Of a DNA stretch of 39,094 bases, positions 1-9,400 are shown one piece after another; the first letter of the stretch is position 1, and each line of letters starts with the position of its first letter. The DNA is from Treponema sp. (lineage in GTDB: Bacteria; Spirochaetota; Spirochaetia; Treponematales; Breznakiellaceae). The position numbers and the translations under genes were made by a program. The DNA lies in NCBI GenBank assembly GCA_031258005.1, contig JAIRNP010000139.1:1-39094 (forward strand), written 5' to 3'. A model generated the notes under the pieces. The model was not told where the DNA came from. It saw only the letters and a list, made by a program, of their open reading frames with translations, and did not search any database.

Positions 1-2
1 AA

Positions 3-86
3 GTATCAGATGAAGATTTCGCAACGATTAACCTGGTGAAAATCGCCCCGTTTGAATCATGGAACTACCGTATCTTACCTCAATGA
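3..86 (+). CDS. C-terminal tail of a probable ISAzo13-like transposase (partial)
   Basis: An open frame enters from the left edge and stops with TGA at 84–86, giving 27 residues. It ends in SWNYRILPQ, preceded by DEDFATINLVKIAP. A short tail ending with a WNY motif followed by a few residues is typical, as I recall it, of ISAzo13-family (rhodopirellula-type) transposases. Nothing upstream can be seen, so the assignment rests on this tail alone. The neighbouring solitary CRISPR-like repeat and non-coding sequence fit a mobile-element landing zone. It could instead be the end of an unrelated gene. Confidence 0.4.
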   Translation, partial: VSDEDFATINLVKIAPFESWNYRILPQ

Positions 87-241
87 TTTGTTCATGTTAT
101 TGTTGAACTGTTCCTTATACTCCTTTTATGTCCGTCCGCCTTTCACCGGCACACACCCTGAGAGGAAACAGTCCGCAAGGGCGATACGGCCAAATCACTG
201 GAAAAACCTTTGCTCTATGAAAAATTGCCGTATCTTTGATT

Positions 242-273
242 GTTTCAATCCACGCGCTCACATGAAACGCGAC
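242..273 (-). repeat. Solitary type I-C-like CRISPR repeat
   Basis: The 32-nt segment reads on the minus strand from GTCGCGTTTCATG to GCGTGGATTGAAAC. The 5' GTCGC, the 3' GCGTGGATTGAAAC and the 32-nt length match the classic subtype I-C repeat pattern. No second copy is visible on either side within 70 nt, and no cas gene is in the window, so this is not an array. The only nearby echo is a bare GTTTCAAT at 489–496. It may be a relic of an array cut by the adjacent transposon, or a chance or degenerate match. Confidence 0.45.
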
Positions 274-297
274 GGCGCCCTTACCGTGGGTTTAATA

Positions 298-327
298 CCC
301 CGCATTCATGGCGGGGATTCTTTATTT
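298..327 (+). terminator. Terminator-like hairpin
   Basis: CCCCGC at 298–303 pairs with GCGGGG at 311–316 around a 7-nt loop, followed by ATTCTTTATTT. The T-rich tail is interrupted, so it would be a weak intrinsic terminator. It sits just before the promoter at 331 and would insulate it from upstream transcription. Confidence 0.4.
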
Positions 328-330
328 AAC

Positions 331-357
331 TTGACAAGAGGCTTAGTCTCGTATAAT
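331..357 (+). promoter_or_regulatory. Sigma-70-type promoter ahead of selA
   Basis: A perfect -35 hexamer TTGACA lies at 331–336 and a perfect -10 hexamer TATAAT at 352–357. The spacer is 15 nt, shorter than the usual 17. Transcription would start near 364, about 195 nt before the preferred selA start, leaving a long GC-rich structured leader. Confidence 0.55.
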
Positions 358-363
358 AATTGT

Positions 364-494
364 CTGGACTTGTATGTCGCGTTGCGGCGGGTTCCAGCCC
401 GCGCAAGGGATTGAAGTGGTGCGGAGCCTCGGAAAGCCCGGCTGTCCTTAAGGGGCGGATGCGCTCAAATTTTGAAAGAAGAGACGCCGTTTCA
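364..494 (+). other. Structured GC-rich leader or candidate non-coding RNA
   Basis: This promoter-driven segment has no convincing ORF. TTGCG (382–386) and CGGG (388–391) pair with CCCG (398–401) and CGCAA (402–406) around the loop TTCCAG, with one bulged G. The string GCGCAAGGGATTGAAG follows directly. A second palindromic piece, CCTTAAGG, lies at 446–453. I do not recognise a tRNA-Sec, SRP RNA or 6S RNA here. The hairpin plus GCAAGGGATTGAAG order is reminiscent of HEARO/omega-type RNAs, but that is an unverified memory and no IscB-like gene is present. Confidence 0.3.
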
Positions 495-539
495 ATGGAG
501 GTTTTCCCAAAACTAACCGGGTTTTGGGAAAACCTCCAT
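495..539. repeat. Perfect 19-bp inverted repeat at the selA start
   Basis: Positions 495–513 and 521–539 are exact reverse complements (ATGGAGGTTTTCCCAAAAC and its complement) with a 7-nt loop, TAACCGG. As RNA this is a very stable stem. It contains the upstream in-frame ATG (538) of the selA frame and ends 19 nt before the next ATG at 559. It could be a mobile palindromic element, an attenuator or a translational switch. Confidence 0.75.
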
Positions 540-558
540 GGCAACTGGATACTACAAT

Positions 559-1980
559 ATGACCGATTCGGATACAAACAATGCGCTGCGTTCTATTCCG
601 TCCATGGACGGGCTGCTTAACGCGGCTTGGGCGCGGGAATTTTCCGGCTGCCTGGGGAGAAAGGCGGTGAAAAAAATTATCGCCGAGGCGCTGGACGGCT
701 TGAAGCGGGATATACGCAGGGGGGCGCAATTCGATCTGCCGGTGGACGAGCTTGCCCCGCTTAGAGCGGAAAATCTGCTTCGGGCGCGGGCGGCGCGGAC
801 GCTTAAACCGGTAATTAATGCGACGGGGGTTGTGGTTCACACCAACCTCGGACGCGCTCCCCTTGCGGACGAAGCGATTCGCGCGGTCCATGAGATCGCG
901 GGCGCGTACAACACCCTGGAATATTCGCCGGAAAAAGGCGGACGGGAGGGACGCAACGCGCATGTTGAATGGAGCCTCTGCCAGATAACCGGCGCTGAAG
1001 CGGCGCTGGCCGTCAACAACAACGCCGCGGCGGTACTTCTTGCGCTGTCGGCGCTGGCCGCGGGCCGGGAGGTGATTGTATCCTGCGGCGAACTTGTCGA
1101 GATAGGCGATTCCTTCAGAATTCCTGAAATACTTTCCTTTTCCGGCGCGAAAATGATCGCCGTGGGCTGTACAAACGTAACCCGTATAAGCGACTATCGT
1201 AACGCAATCACGGAAAACACCGCGCTTCTGCTCAAGGTTCACCCGTCAAACTACCGGATAGCGGGTTTTGTAAAATCAGCTTCCCGGGAAGAACTGGCGG
1301 AACTGGCGGCTTCCCGCAATCTTGTATTCATGGAGGACCTGGGCAGCGGCCTCCTCTGCCGGTTTGACGCGGCCTTCGCAAACCGGGAACAGCCGGTCCG
1401 GGATTGTCTTAAAGCCGGTTCCGGCATCGTAACCTTTTCGGGGGACAAATTACTTGGCGGGCCGCAGATTGGCGTAATCGCCGGTTCAAAGGATTTGCTG
1501 GACAGGATGAAGCGCCACCAGCTGCTGCGGGCTTTGCGGGTGGATAAAATGACCCTTGCGGCGTTTGAAGCGACGCTCAGGATGTACCTCTCCGGCAGGC
1601 AGGGGGAGATTCCGGTAATCAGGATGATCGAACTTGACAAGCCTTCTCTTCTTAAAAAAGCCCGGGTCTTGTGCCGTATGTTGCAGGATACGGCATCTCT
1701 GGAGACAGGTGATTTCGCCGTTTCGGTTGTGGAAACCGCGGACGCGGTAGGGGGCGGCGCGTATCCCACCGACCTGCTTCCCGGTTACGGCGTGGCGATA
1801 CGGGCCCCTTCCGGCAGCGCCGAAAAGCTGGCCCTGGGGCTGAGGACCGCCCGTGTTCCGGTGATTCCGGGGATCCGCGACGACTGCGTCATCCTGCATG
1901 TCCGCGCGCTTTTGTCCGGCGATGAGCGCTTAATCGCGGCTTCTTTCGCCGAGGCAGCGCAGGCATTGACAAAACGGTAA
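559..1980 (+). CDS. selA: L-seryl-tRNA(Sec) selenium transferase SelA
   Basis: SelA is a PLP enzyme that converts seryl-tRNA(Sec) to selenocysteinyl-tRNA(Sec) with selenophosphate. The protein carries [33 protein letters not shown] and the PLP-lysine motif [11 protein letters not shown], with the lysine at about residue 297. Its length of 473 residues fits the family (about 460). The frame is also open to an ATG at 538, but that codon lies inside a perfect hairpin. Starting at 559 gives [20 protein letters not shown], which aligns well with the amino end of E. coli SelA. Neither start has a strong ribosome-binding site. selB follows 85 nt downstream, so the two probably form one unit. No selC tRNA was seen beside it. 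Confidence 0.95.
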   Translation: MTDSDTNNALRSIPSMDGLLNAAWAREFSGCLGRKAVKKIIAEALDGLKRDIRRGAQFDLPVDELAPLRAENLLRARAARTLKPVINATGVVVHTNLGRAPLADEAIRAVHEIAGAYNTLEYSPEKGGREGRNAHVEWSLCQITGAEAALAVNNNAAAVLLALSALAAGREVIVSCGELVEIGDSFRIPEILSFSGAKMIAVGCTNVTRISDYRNAITENTALLLKVHPSNYRIAGFVKSASREELAELAASRNLVFMEDLGSGLLCRFDAAFANREQPVRDCLKAGSGIVTFSGDKLLGGPQIGVIAGSKDLLDRMKRHQLLRALRVDKMTLAAFEATLRMYLSGRQGEIPVIRMIELDKPSLLKKARVLCRMLQDTASLETGDFAVSVVETADAVGGGAYPTDLLPGYGVAIRAPSGSAEKLALGLRTARVPVIPGIRDDCVILHVRALLSGDERLIAASFAEAAQALTKR

Positions 1981-2065
1981 AGACGCTGTCCTTAGCCGCC
2001 GCCTTTTTCGCCCAGAACACCGGGCTTTAAACCCGCCGGCGGGTGCCGGCAAGGAGGGGAAAATA

Positions 2066-4021
2066 ATGGAGTATCCCTTTATACTGGGGACCGCCGGGCA
2101 TATCGACCACGGCAAAACAGCCCTGGTACGCGCCATAACCGGAGTGGACTGCGATCGCCTTGAAGAAGAAAAGCGCCGGGGTATAACCATCGAACTCGGC
2201 TTTGCCCCATTGACCTTGGCCAACGGCAAGACGGTGAGCATCATTGATGTCCCCGGACACGAGCGCTTTATACGGCAGATGGCCGCCGGCGCAGCCGGTA
2301 TGGACGCGGCCATGCTGGTAATCGCAGCAAGCGAAGGGGTCATGCCCCAGACGCGGGAGCACCTGGATATCCTTCATATTTTGGGAGTCAAGTCCGGCCT
2401 GGTGGCGCTGACCAAGAAAGATTTGGTTGACGATGAAACCCTTGAACTCGCCATCGCGGAAGCGGTGGAAGTAACCCAGGGGACCTGCCTTGAGGGTACG
2501 CCGATCATTCCCGTTTCATCAGTAACAGGAGAAGGGGTCCCGTGCATACTGGAAGCAATAGAGAAGCTCCTTGATACCATACCGCCAAGAAAAGGTTTCG
2601 GTGCGTTCTTCCTCCCCATTGACCGGGTCTTCGGTCAAAAGGGGTTCGGCACGGTGGTAACCGGAACCTCCTATCAGGGGAGCATTTCTGTGGGCGAGGA
2701 AGTGGCTATTATGCCTTCAGGCCTGGTGGGAAAGGTCCGTTCCCTCCAGACCCACGGAGCCGCCGTCAATACGGTCCCGGCGGGGCAAAGAGTGGCCGTC
2801 AACCTCTCCGCCGTTTCCCAGGACCAACTGGAGCGGGGGGATACGGTCTGCACGAAGCGGGCTTTTATCGCCACCGATTGCATGAATGTGTGGCTTGATG
2901 TCCTGCCCTCCGCGCCAAAGGGCGTAAGTCACTGGCAAAGGGTGCGGCTTCATGCGGGGACCGCGGACCTTATCGCCAGAGTTTCCCTGCTCCGCATGGA
3001 ACGGGACAAGAAAAAATCCGCCATCCTGCCGGGAAGCGGCGGTCCGGCCCAGCTTTTGACCGAATCCAGAATAACCGTTACGGCGGGACAACGATTTGTG
3101 ATCCGCTTCTACAGCCCCCTCGTAACGATAGGGGGGGGACGCATTATGCTGCCCAACGCCGAACCGGTGAAAGGCAGAGCCGAACGGGAAGCCAGGGCCA
3201 AAATAACTGAAGAACTGTCCGGGGACTTCGGGCCGGTTTCGCTGCTTGCGGCAATAGTCCGGGACAAAGGCATCCTGAACGTATCCGGCCTCTTGGCGCT
3301 GTCCCAGATGGAAAAGAAGGCATTCGATGAACACCTGGCGCTGCTGTCCGCGGGGCTGGAAAAATACGGGCTTTTGGAATTCGGCCCGTCCCGGAATTTC
3401 ATCTCGAAAGGCGCTTTCGACCGGGTCCACCTTGGGGCGCTGCGGATTCTCCGGAATTTCCATGGGAAGTATCCCGAACTTGCCGGGATAGAAGCGGAGA
3501 AATTGCACGCGGCCCTGGACGCTATTCATGGGGCAAACAAGATTTCAAGGGGGGACTTCAACGAACTCCTCTCCCTCATGGCGGAGAAACAAAGTATTTC
3601 CCCTGTGGATGTGCAAGGAAAAACCTGTTACCGGATGGCAGGATACAGCCGGTCTTTGGACAAAAAACTTATGGAACTGGCGGATCGTATAAAGGAGGAG
3701 AGCGCCCATGCCGGCTTCAATCTGATAAAACTTTCGGAGCTTGAAGAAAAACTAAAGGCTTCCCCTACCGCTATGAAGCGGGCGCTTGCCTTTTTACGGG
3801 AAAATGACGACCTCAGGGTACTAGAAGGGGGCCTGCTGTTTCCCCGCAAGACCCGGGAGGAACTCCTTAAGGTGCTTTCTTCGATGCAGGGGGATATAAC
3901 GGTGGCCTCCCTGCGGGACGCCATCGGGGTGAACAGAAAATACAGCCTTGCGATGCTCGATTTCCTTGACGCCCAGGGACTGACCCGGCGCATCGGGGAT
4001 ACAAGGATTCTGAACGGATAG
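2066..4021 (+). CDS. selB: Selenocysteine-specific elongation factor SelB
   Basis: SelB is the EF-Tu-like GTPase that carries selenocysteinyl-tRNA to UGA codons marked by a SECIS hairpin. The G1 motif GHIDHGKT is at residues 11–18, G3 DVPGHERF begins at residue 61 and a TKKD G4-type motif lies near residue 115. The domain II segment [13 protein letters not shown] is recognisable. The carboxyl half is helical and matches the expected winged-helix repeats that bind SECIS. The length of 651 residues is normal for the family. ATG 2066 is preceded by AAGGAGG at a good distance. It follows selA directly, so synthesis and decoding of selenocysteine are coupled here, although no selenoprotein gene is evident in the window. 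Confidence 0.95.
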   Translation: MEYPFILGTAGHIDHGKTALVRAITGVDCDRLEEEKRRGITIELGFAPLTLANGKTVSIIDVPGHERFIRQMAAGAAGMDAAMLVIAASEGVMPQTREHLDILHILGVKSGLVALTKKDLVDDETLELAIAEAVEVTQGTCLEGTPIIPVSSVTGEGVPCILEAIEKLLDTIPPRKGFGAFFLPIDRVFGQKGFGTVVTGTSYQGSISVGEEVAIMPSGLVGKVRSLQTHGAAVNTVPAGQRVAVNLSAVSQDQLERGDTVCTKRAFIATDCMNVWLDVLPSAPKGVSHWQRVRLHAGTADLIARVSLLRMERDKKKSAILPGSGGPAQLLTESRITVTAGQRFVIRFYSPLVTIGGGRIMLPNAEPVKGRAEREARAKITEELSGDFGPVSLLAAIVRDKGILNVSGLLALSQMEKKAFDEHLALLSAGLEKYGLLEFGPSRNFISKGAFDRVHLGALRILRNFHGKYPELAGIEAEKLHAALDAIHGANKISRGDFNELLSLMAEKQSISPVDVQGKTCYRMAGYSRSLDKKLMELADRIKEESAHAGFNLIKLSELEEKLKASPTAMKRALAFLRENDDLRVLEGGLLFPRKTREELLKVLSSMQGDITVASLRDAIGVNRKYSLAMLDFLDAQGLTRRIGDTRILNG

Positions 4022-4364
4022 GAGAGGCCATAAACCAACCACGGCCGCCGGTTTCCCCGGTGGCAGGAAAGGAAGTCCTATATGCCTTTACTTTGTGGAA
4101 AAGTCCACTGCTTATCCGGATTTTCACCGATTTTTTCACCGATTAAGGAGAAAAAATCCGCGTTAATCCGGGTAATCTGTGGGCCTCCTTCTTTGTTACG
4201 TAAACGCATTGGGAAGAAGCCCCTCCAGGGGGCCGGTTACCGCGAAGTTTGCGGGCTTGAGCTGTGGAATCCCGGGAGTTCCCGTACGCCTTCCCCCACA
4301 GTACCGCGCCGGCTCCCTTCACTTTTTTACCGTATCGTGTTACGTTTTTTCAAGAGGTGGCGGG
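4022..4364. other. Intergenic region between selB and jetA, with repeat-like and hairpin sequence
   Basis: No gene is convincing here. CCGGATT near 4119 and AATCCGG near 4165 form an imperfect dyad around two copies of TTCACCGATT. The string AATCCGCGTTAATCCGGGTA resembles a short intergenic repeat seen in many bacterial genomes; this comes from memory. CTGTGG (4262–4267) pairs with CCACAG (4296–4301) around a GC-rich insert that could form a cruciform ahead of jetA. I could not pick out a clear promoter. Confidence 0.4.
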
Positions 4365-5834
4365 GTGAATATTTTTTCTCTTATTCCCGGTAATTTTTTC
4401 TCGATTCTCTCCTCAGGAAACCGGGAAATTTATTTTGACGCCCTCATGCTGCTGAAGGATTACTTCAAACAGAACCTCAACATCCCGGTGAGTGATTATG
4501 TCTCCTCCCTGTCGGCCCTCATCGAAGACCGGAATTTTATCGTTGAAAAAGAGGACGAGAGTCCCGATATACCCGACGCCGTGGCAGGGGAGGGGGCGCT
4601 TAATTCCCATACCAAGGCCCGGCTTATCCTGGCCAGGATCGTGAAGACCGGATGGGTTGACCGGGAGAATGCGGACGGCTCGTTTATCGAAATCATCACC
4701 CCCCGGGACTATGCCATCAGGATGATGCAGCTTCTGGACGAGATGCGGGATGGAGGGATCCACGAGTACAATTCCCTGGTGTTTTCCACCTATTCCGCAC
4801 TGAAGCAAGCGGCGCAGCTAAAGCAAGCGGCCTATGAACAGGCACGAGTCTCTTACGAGGCGGTTCTTGCGGCGAAGCGGAATACCGAAACCCTAATGTA
4901 TGAGCTGAAAAGCCTGTACCACAATATACGCGCCTATATCCGGCGTATTCAGGAGCAGAGCGACATAAACGAACTTCTGGAAAATCATTTTGAGAAGTAC
5001 AAACCCATGACCGACCGTATCTACCACCCCATAAAAACCATGGACTCCTTTTACCGGTACATGGCGCCGGTCCGGGACCTGCTTGCGCATATCCGGGAGG
5101 ACGAAGCCCTTTTGGCGGGGATGCGGGAACGGGCCATGACGGTGCGGAAATACGAATATGAGGAGGACGCCGAAAGGGAAATCCTTTCCGCCATTGATTA
5201 CGTGCAGGATACCTATGCGATTATGGGGAGCATCATCAACGAAATCGACCGGAAGCATGGCGCCTATACCAAGAGTTCCATTGAGAAGATGACCTATATG
5301 ATGACTGCGGACCAGAGCATAAAGGGAAAGCTCCTGGAGATTTTCAAAGTCTATGCCGGGGCAGTTGCACAGCCTGATAAAGCCCGGCGGGAAGCGGCAA
5401 AATCCCATTTGCAGGTGCAATTGCAGGCCCATATCAAGATATACCGCCAGGACTTCATAGACGGCGGTTCCTTCTACCATAAGAATATGCTCAGCCGTAG
5501 GATAAACGGGGAAGCCCTTGAAATCACCCCAGGGGGGCCGCCCTTACTGGAAGCCTTGGAAAGCCTTACGGCGCAGATGAAAAATGGGTATTCCCTGGAA
5601 CGGATTCGCCGGTTCGTGGAATCTTTCTTTGATTCAGGCAAACCTGAGGCGGAAAGCGAACAGCTTCCCATCAATGACGATACGGACTTTATCCTCCTCA
5701 TTCTGGCCCTTGCCCGTTCCCGGGAGCGAGGCATGCATTATACCGTAGAAGCCGGGCGGGAACGGGTAAATGTCAACGGTTATGTGATTCCAAAAATGCG
5801 GTTCAGCAGAAAAGGCGCGGCGGACCATGCTTGA
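4365..5834 (+). CDS. jetA: Wadjet subunit JetA (MksF-like kleisin)
   Basis: JetA is the kleisin of the Wadjet SMC-like complex that recognises and restricts small circular DNA. The protein starts with VNIFSLIPGNFFSIL and continues SGNREIYFDALMLL, the characteristic amino end of the JetA family. The rest is largely helical with charged stretches around residues 140–350. I chose GTG 4365 because AGAGGTGG lies 5 nt upstream and the family signature begins there. The open frame extends further left to 4179, but that part looks like translated intergenic sequence. The 489-residue product overlaps jetB by 8 nt, as expected for subunits made in fixed ratio. Confidence 0.9.
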   Translation: MNIFSLIPGNFFSILSSGNREIYFDALMLLKDYFKQNLNIPVSDYVSSLSALIEDRNFIVEKEDESPDIPDAVAGEGALNSHTKARLILARIVKTGWVDRENADGSFIEIITPRDYAIRMMQLLDEMRDGGIHEYNSLVFSTYSALKQAAQLKQAAYEQARVSYEAVLAAKRNTETLMYELKSLYHNIRAYIRRIQEQSDINELLENHFEKYKPMTDRIYHPIKTMDSFYRYMAPVRDLLAHIREDEALLAGMRERAMTVRKYEYEEDAEREILSAIDYVQDTYAIMGSIINEIDRKHGAYTKSSIEKMTYMMTADQSIKGKLLEIFKVYAGAVAQPDKARREAAKSHLQVQLQAHIKIYRQDFIDGGSFYHKNMLSRRINGEALEITPGGPPLLEALESLTAQMKNGYSLERIRRFVESFFDSGKPEAESEQLPINDDTDFILLILALARSRERGMHYTVEAGRERVNVNGYVIPKMRFSRKGAADHA

Positions 5835-6495
5835 GGAATACGAAAAGCTCCACAGCGGCGAGAAAGAAGATTTTCGCCGCCTGGCAAATTACCTTCTGTC
5901 CCATACCTATATGGTGCGCTACGAATATCAGCCTTCCCAGCAGATGACCCTGCCTAACAAGGACTATCAGACCGTATCCCGTCTCTTTGATATTTTTAAG
6001 GATTATTTTGAACTTTCCGGCTGGCGGCTTGAGAAGGACGACAACTACGGCATTCTGTCCCTCGCGAGCCGCTACGATCATAACCGGTTCCGTCTGGACC
6101 GGTTTACGACCCTTTTCCTCTATATGTGCCGGTTGATTTACGAAGAAAAAAGGGAAGATGCGGGGAATTACAAGGCCGTCCCTACCTGTACCACCGATGT
6201 GGTCGAAAGGATGCGTACCTACGGGCTTTTGGAAAAGGGAAAGACCGGAAAAGAAACCACCAAGAAGGAACGGATCGATGCCCAGCGTACCCTTTCGCAT
6301 TTTAACATCATAAGAAAGATGGAAACCTCCCCTTGGGACGGCGACGGAAACCGGATACTGATTCTCCCGTCCATACTTTCGATACTTCCCAATCAGGGGC
6401 TCAACAACCTCTACCGCGAAATAGAGGAGATGAAGGCCGGGGAGGGCGGCACGACGGACGAAACGTCCGGCGATCCCGGGGGAGATGCTTTATGA
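5827..6495 (+). CDS. jetB: Wadjet subunit JetB (MksE-like, DUF4194)
   Basis: JetB is the KITE-type winged-helix partner that sits on the JetA kleisin in the Wadjet complex. The 222-residue product has the DUF4194 character: an amino-terminal helix pair with FRRLANYLLSHTYMVRYEY, a central part beginning DYFELSGWRLEKDDNYGI, and a segment RFRLDRFTTLFLYMCRLIYE. The final 20 residues are acidic and glycine-rich and probably disordered. ATG 5827 overlaps the jetA stop, and the stop overlaps the jetC start in an ATGA arrangement. The identification rests on position in the operon as well as on sequence. Confidence 0.9.
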   Translation: MLEEYEKLHSGEKEDFRRLANYLLSHTYMVRYEYQPSQQMTLPNKDYQTVSRLFDIFKDYFELSGWRLEKDDNYGILSLASRYDHNRFRLDRFTTLFLYMCRLIYEEKREDAGNYKAVPTCTTDVVERMRTYGLLEKGKTGKETTKKERIDAQRTLSHFNIIRKMETSPWDGDGNRILILPSILSILPNQGLNNLYREIEEMKAGEGGTTDETSGDPGGDAL

Positions 6496-9400
6496 AAATC
6501 TTAAAAAAGCTGCTCCTCATCCACTGGCATTACTTTGTTCATGAGGTGATTGAATTTGAGACAATCAACTTTCTCACCGGAAAGAACGCCTCCGGGAAAT
6601 CCACCATTATCGACGCCCTCCAACTGGCGCTGCTGGCGGATACTTCGGGGAATTCCTTCAACAAGGCGGCGGGGGGAAAGAACAGCCGGACCCTCAGAGG
6701 CTATCTTTTGGGCGAATTGGGGGACGACGAGGATTCCGGGTTCAAGTATCTGCGCTCAGGCAGGTTTACCAGCTATATTGCCCTGGAATTTTTGGACACT
6801 GAAAAAAACTCGTTCTTTACCGCGGGGTGCTGTTTCGATGTGTATTCCGAGCATGATTATCCCCGGCTGTTCTTCCGGTTTAACGGCAGTATCCCGGAAC
6901 ATGAATTTATTGATACGACCCTTACCGGACGGAGGCCCTTGGACATCCCGGCCCTGCGTTCCTGGATTCGAGAAAATTATGCCCCGGGCGCTTACCTTAC
7001 CACCGAAACCAACATGAGTTTTCAGGAGGACCTCTACGGCAAGCTCGGCGCATTGCAGGGCCGCCGTTTCAACCAGCTCCTCAAACGGGCGGTTTCCTTT
7101 GATCCCAACGTGGATATCCAAAAGTTCATCTCCGAATTCGTCTGCGATACGCCCCAGACGGTGGATGTCAGCGGCCTCCAGGAGAACATCCGCAGTTATA
7201 CCCGTCTTGAGGCGGAAGAGGCCATACTGCGGACGCGGATTGCGGAGTTGGACAGGATAATCGGGGCCTACGAAAATTTTGACGCCCAGCGGAAAAACGA
7301 GCTGCTGTACACCTATCTGATTGATAAGGCGGAGGAGGATATAAAGACCGCCGCTATCGTAAAAAGCAAAGCCGAAGCGGGAAGGATCGCGGAAAAAATA
7401 GCAAAGCTCATCGCCTCCATTGATGAGGCAAGAAAACGGCTTGAGGAGATGCAGCATGAGCGGGACGAACTTCGGGTTCAACTAATGAATAACGAAACCG
7501 CGCGGATTGTCGAACATCTTGAAGAACAGATCCGCAGCAAAAAGGCCGAGATTCAGCGCAGAAGGGAGGAGTTTGAGACCCTATCCCGGCGTTTTTCCGA
7601 GCTGGCTTCTTCATGGAACACCAAGGCCGCATATCTCACCGAAGAAAGCGCCCGGATTCCTCTGGAGGTCTTTGACCAGTTCCTGGCGCCCCAGATACAG
7701 AATTTCCGGGAGGAAGTCTCCCGGTTTGCGTCCCTCCTGGATGGGTTTAAGCCCTCGGAACCGGCGGCCCTTGGGGCTGAGGGGGAAGGGGCGGTACAAT
7801 CCCGGGTACAGGCGGCGGACGCGCTCAAGATCCATGCAAACGTCCTTGCTGCAGAGTTGGTGAAAGAGGAGCACACATTAGAACAGCGCCGCCGGGAACT
7901 GGAGACGGAAGAACGTTCCCTGCGGGAGGGGATGTACCAGTTTCCCCGGGAAGTCCTCGCCCTCAAGGCGGCAATCGCCGGGCAGATCCGGCTTAAAACC
8001 GGCGGCGAAGGGGAGGTGTTCATCGTCGCGGCGGCGGCGGAGATTCCGAAAAAGCGTTGGCGCAACGTCATTGAGGGGTATCTCCACACCCAGAAGTTTT
8101 ACCTTATCGTTGCCCCTGAACATTTCGATACCGCGCTCCATGTGTACGATTCGATCAAAAATAAATTGATCAAGGCCAAAAATGATCTCCACGAAACCGG
8201 TCTTGTGGATATTGAAAAAATCGAAGCCCTGGCACCCAAGGCCGAGCCGGGAAGCCTGGCGGAGGAAATCACCACAGAGACTCCCTTGGTGCGGCTCTTT
8301 TTGGATTATATCCTTGGGCGGGTTATGAAGTGCGGCAAGGTCAGGGAACTGCGGAATTTCAAAACCGCCGTCACCGATGACGGCATGTTGTACCATAATT
8401 ATACCGCCCGGGCTATGAATCCCGCGCGCTGGGCCAAGCCCGCCATAGGACAGGGCGCCATATTGCTGCGCCTTGAAGCGGTGCGGCAGGAATTAGGACG
8501 CTTGAGTGAAAGCCTTACCGCCTTGAAAACCCTCCTCATCGCCGCAGCCCCCATCTTAAGCCTTACCGTCCCGGGTGAAGGCGAAGCCGCCCGACTGGTA
8601 AAGGCAGCGGCGGCCATGGAACCTATTCCCCGGCTGGAAGAAGAAATAGCCGGCTTGAAAAAGAACCTGGAAGCCGTTGACCGCAGCGCCATAGAAGCCT
8701 TGTGGGAGCGTATAAAAATGCTGCAAGACCTGCTTAGAAAGACGAATATTGATGTGGAAACCTATAACCGGGAACGGGGCAATGAGGAGGGCCAGTTGAA
8801 ACACCTTGAAACAGAGACGCTCCCCGCCCTCAACGCCGGCCTTAAAGAAGTGCAGGACCGGATTGCGGAAAAGTATGCCCCCGATTGGATAGAAGCCTCA
8901 GGAGCGCCCCGGTATCGGAAAGAATTTACCGAAAGGGAAGACCTCGATGGAATGGAAGCGGCGTTTCACAGAGGGTTAAGCCGCTCGAAAAACGGGAAGG
9001 AAAGATTCTGGGACGAGCTTAAGGAACTCCGGCGGATATACAACGACCGTTATAAGATGGGCTATGATACGGGCACCGAAAATAACGATGCCTGGGAAAC
9101 GGTCCGCCGGGAGCTGGGAGAGAACAAGCTCCCGGAATACCGCGCAAAAATAGAAGACGCCCGGTCAAAGGCTTACGAACAGTTTCGGGAAGATTTTCTA
9201 AGCCGCCTCCAGAATAATATCCACGATGCCAGGCAGCAGATAGACAACCTCAACGCCGCCCTCTCGTCCAGTTCTTTTGGCGAGGACCGGTACCGGTTCA
9301 GAATAATCCCCAAGCCTGAGTACAAACGCTACTATGACATGATAATCGATCCCATGCTGCTTGAGGGCGGCTACAACCTGCTTTCGGAGCAGTTCAACGC

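Noticed and set aside
242-273. A functional CRISPR array
   Set aside because: Only one repeat is present and no spacer-repeat periodicity is found.
364-494. tRNA-Sec upstream of selA
   Set aside because: No cloverleaf can be drawn: the GGGTTCCAGCCC segment looks like a T-arm, but no acceptor stem, UCA anticodon or CCA end fits.
448-1242. Long minus-strand ORF opposite selA
   Set aside because: It mirrors the selA codons, is rich in arginine and proline, and has no recognisable domain. It is a shadow of a GC-rich gene.
4179-4364. Amino-terminal extension of JetA
   Set aside because: The frame is open, but the residues come from repeat-like intergenic sequence, and a good ribosome site precedes GTG 4365, where the family signature begins.
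6333-6491. Amino-terminal extension of JetC
   Set aside because: It is read through jetB in another frame, and the ATGA overlap at 6492 marks the usual start.
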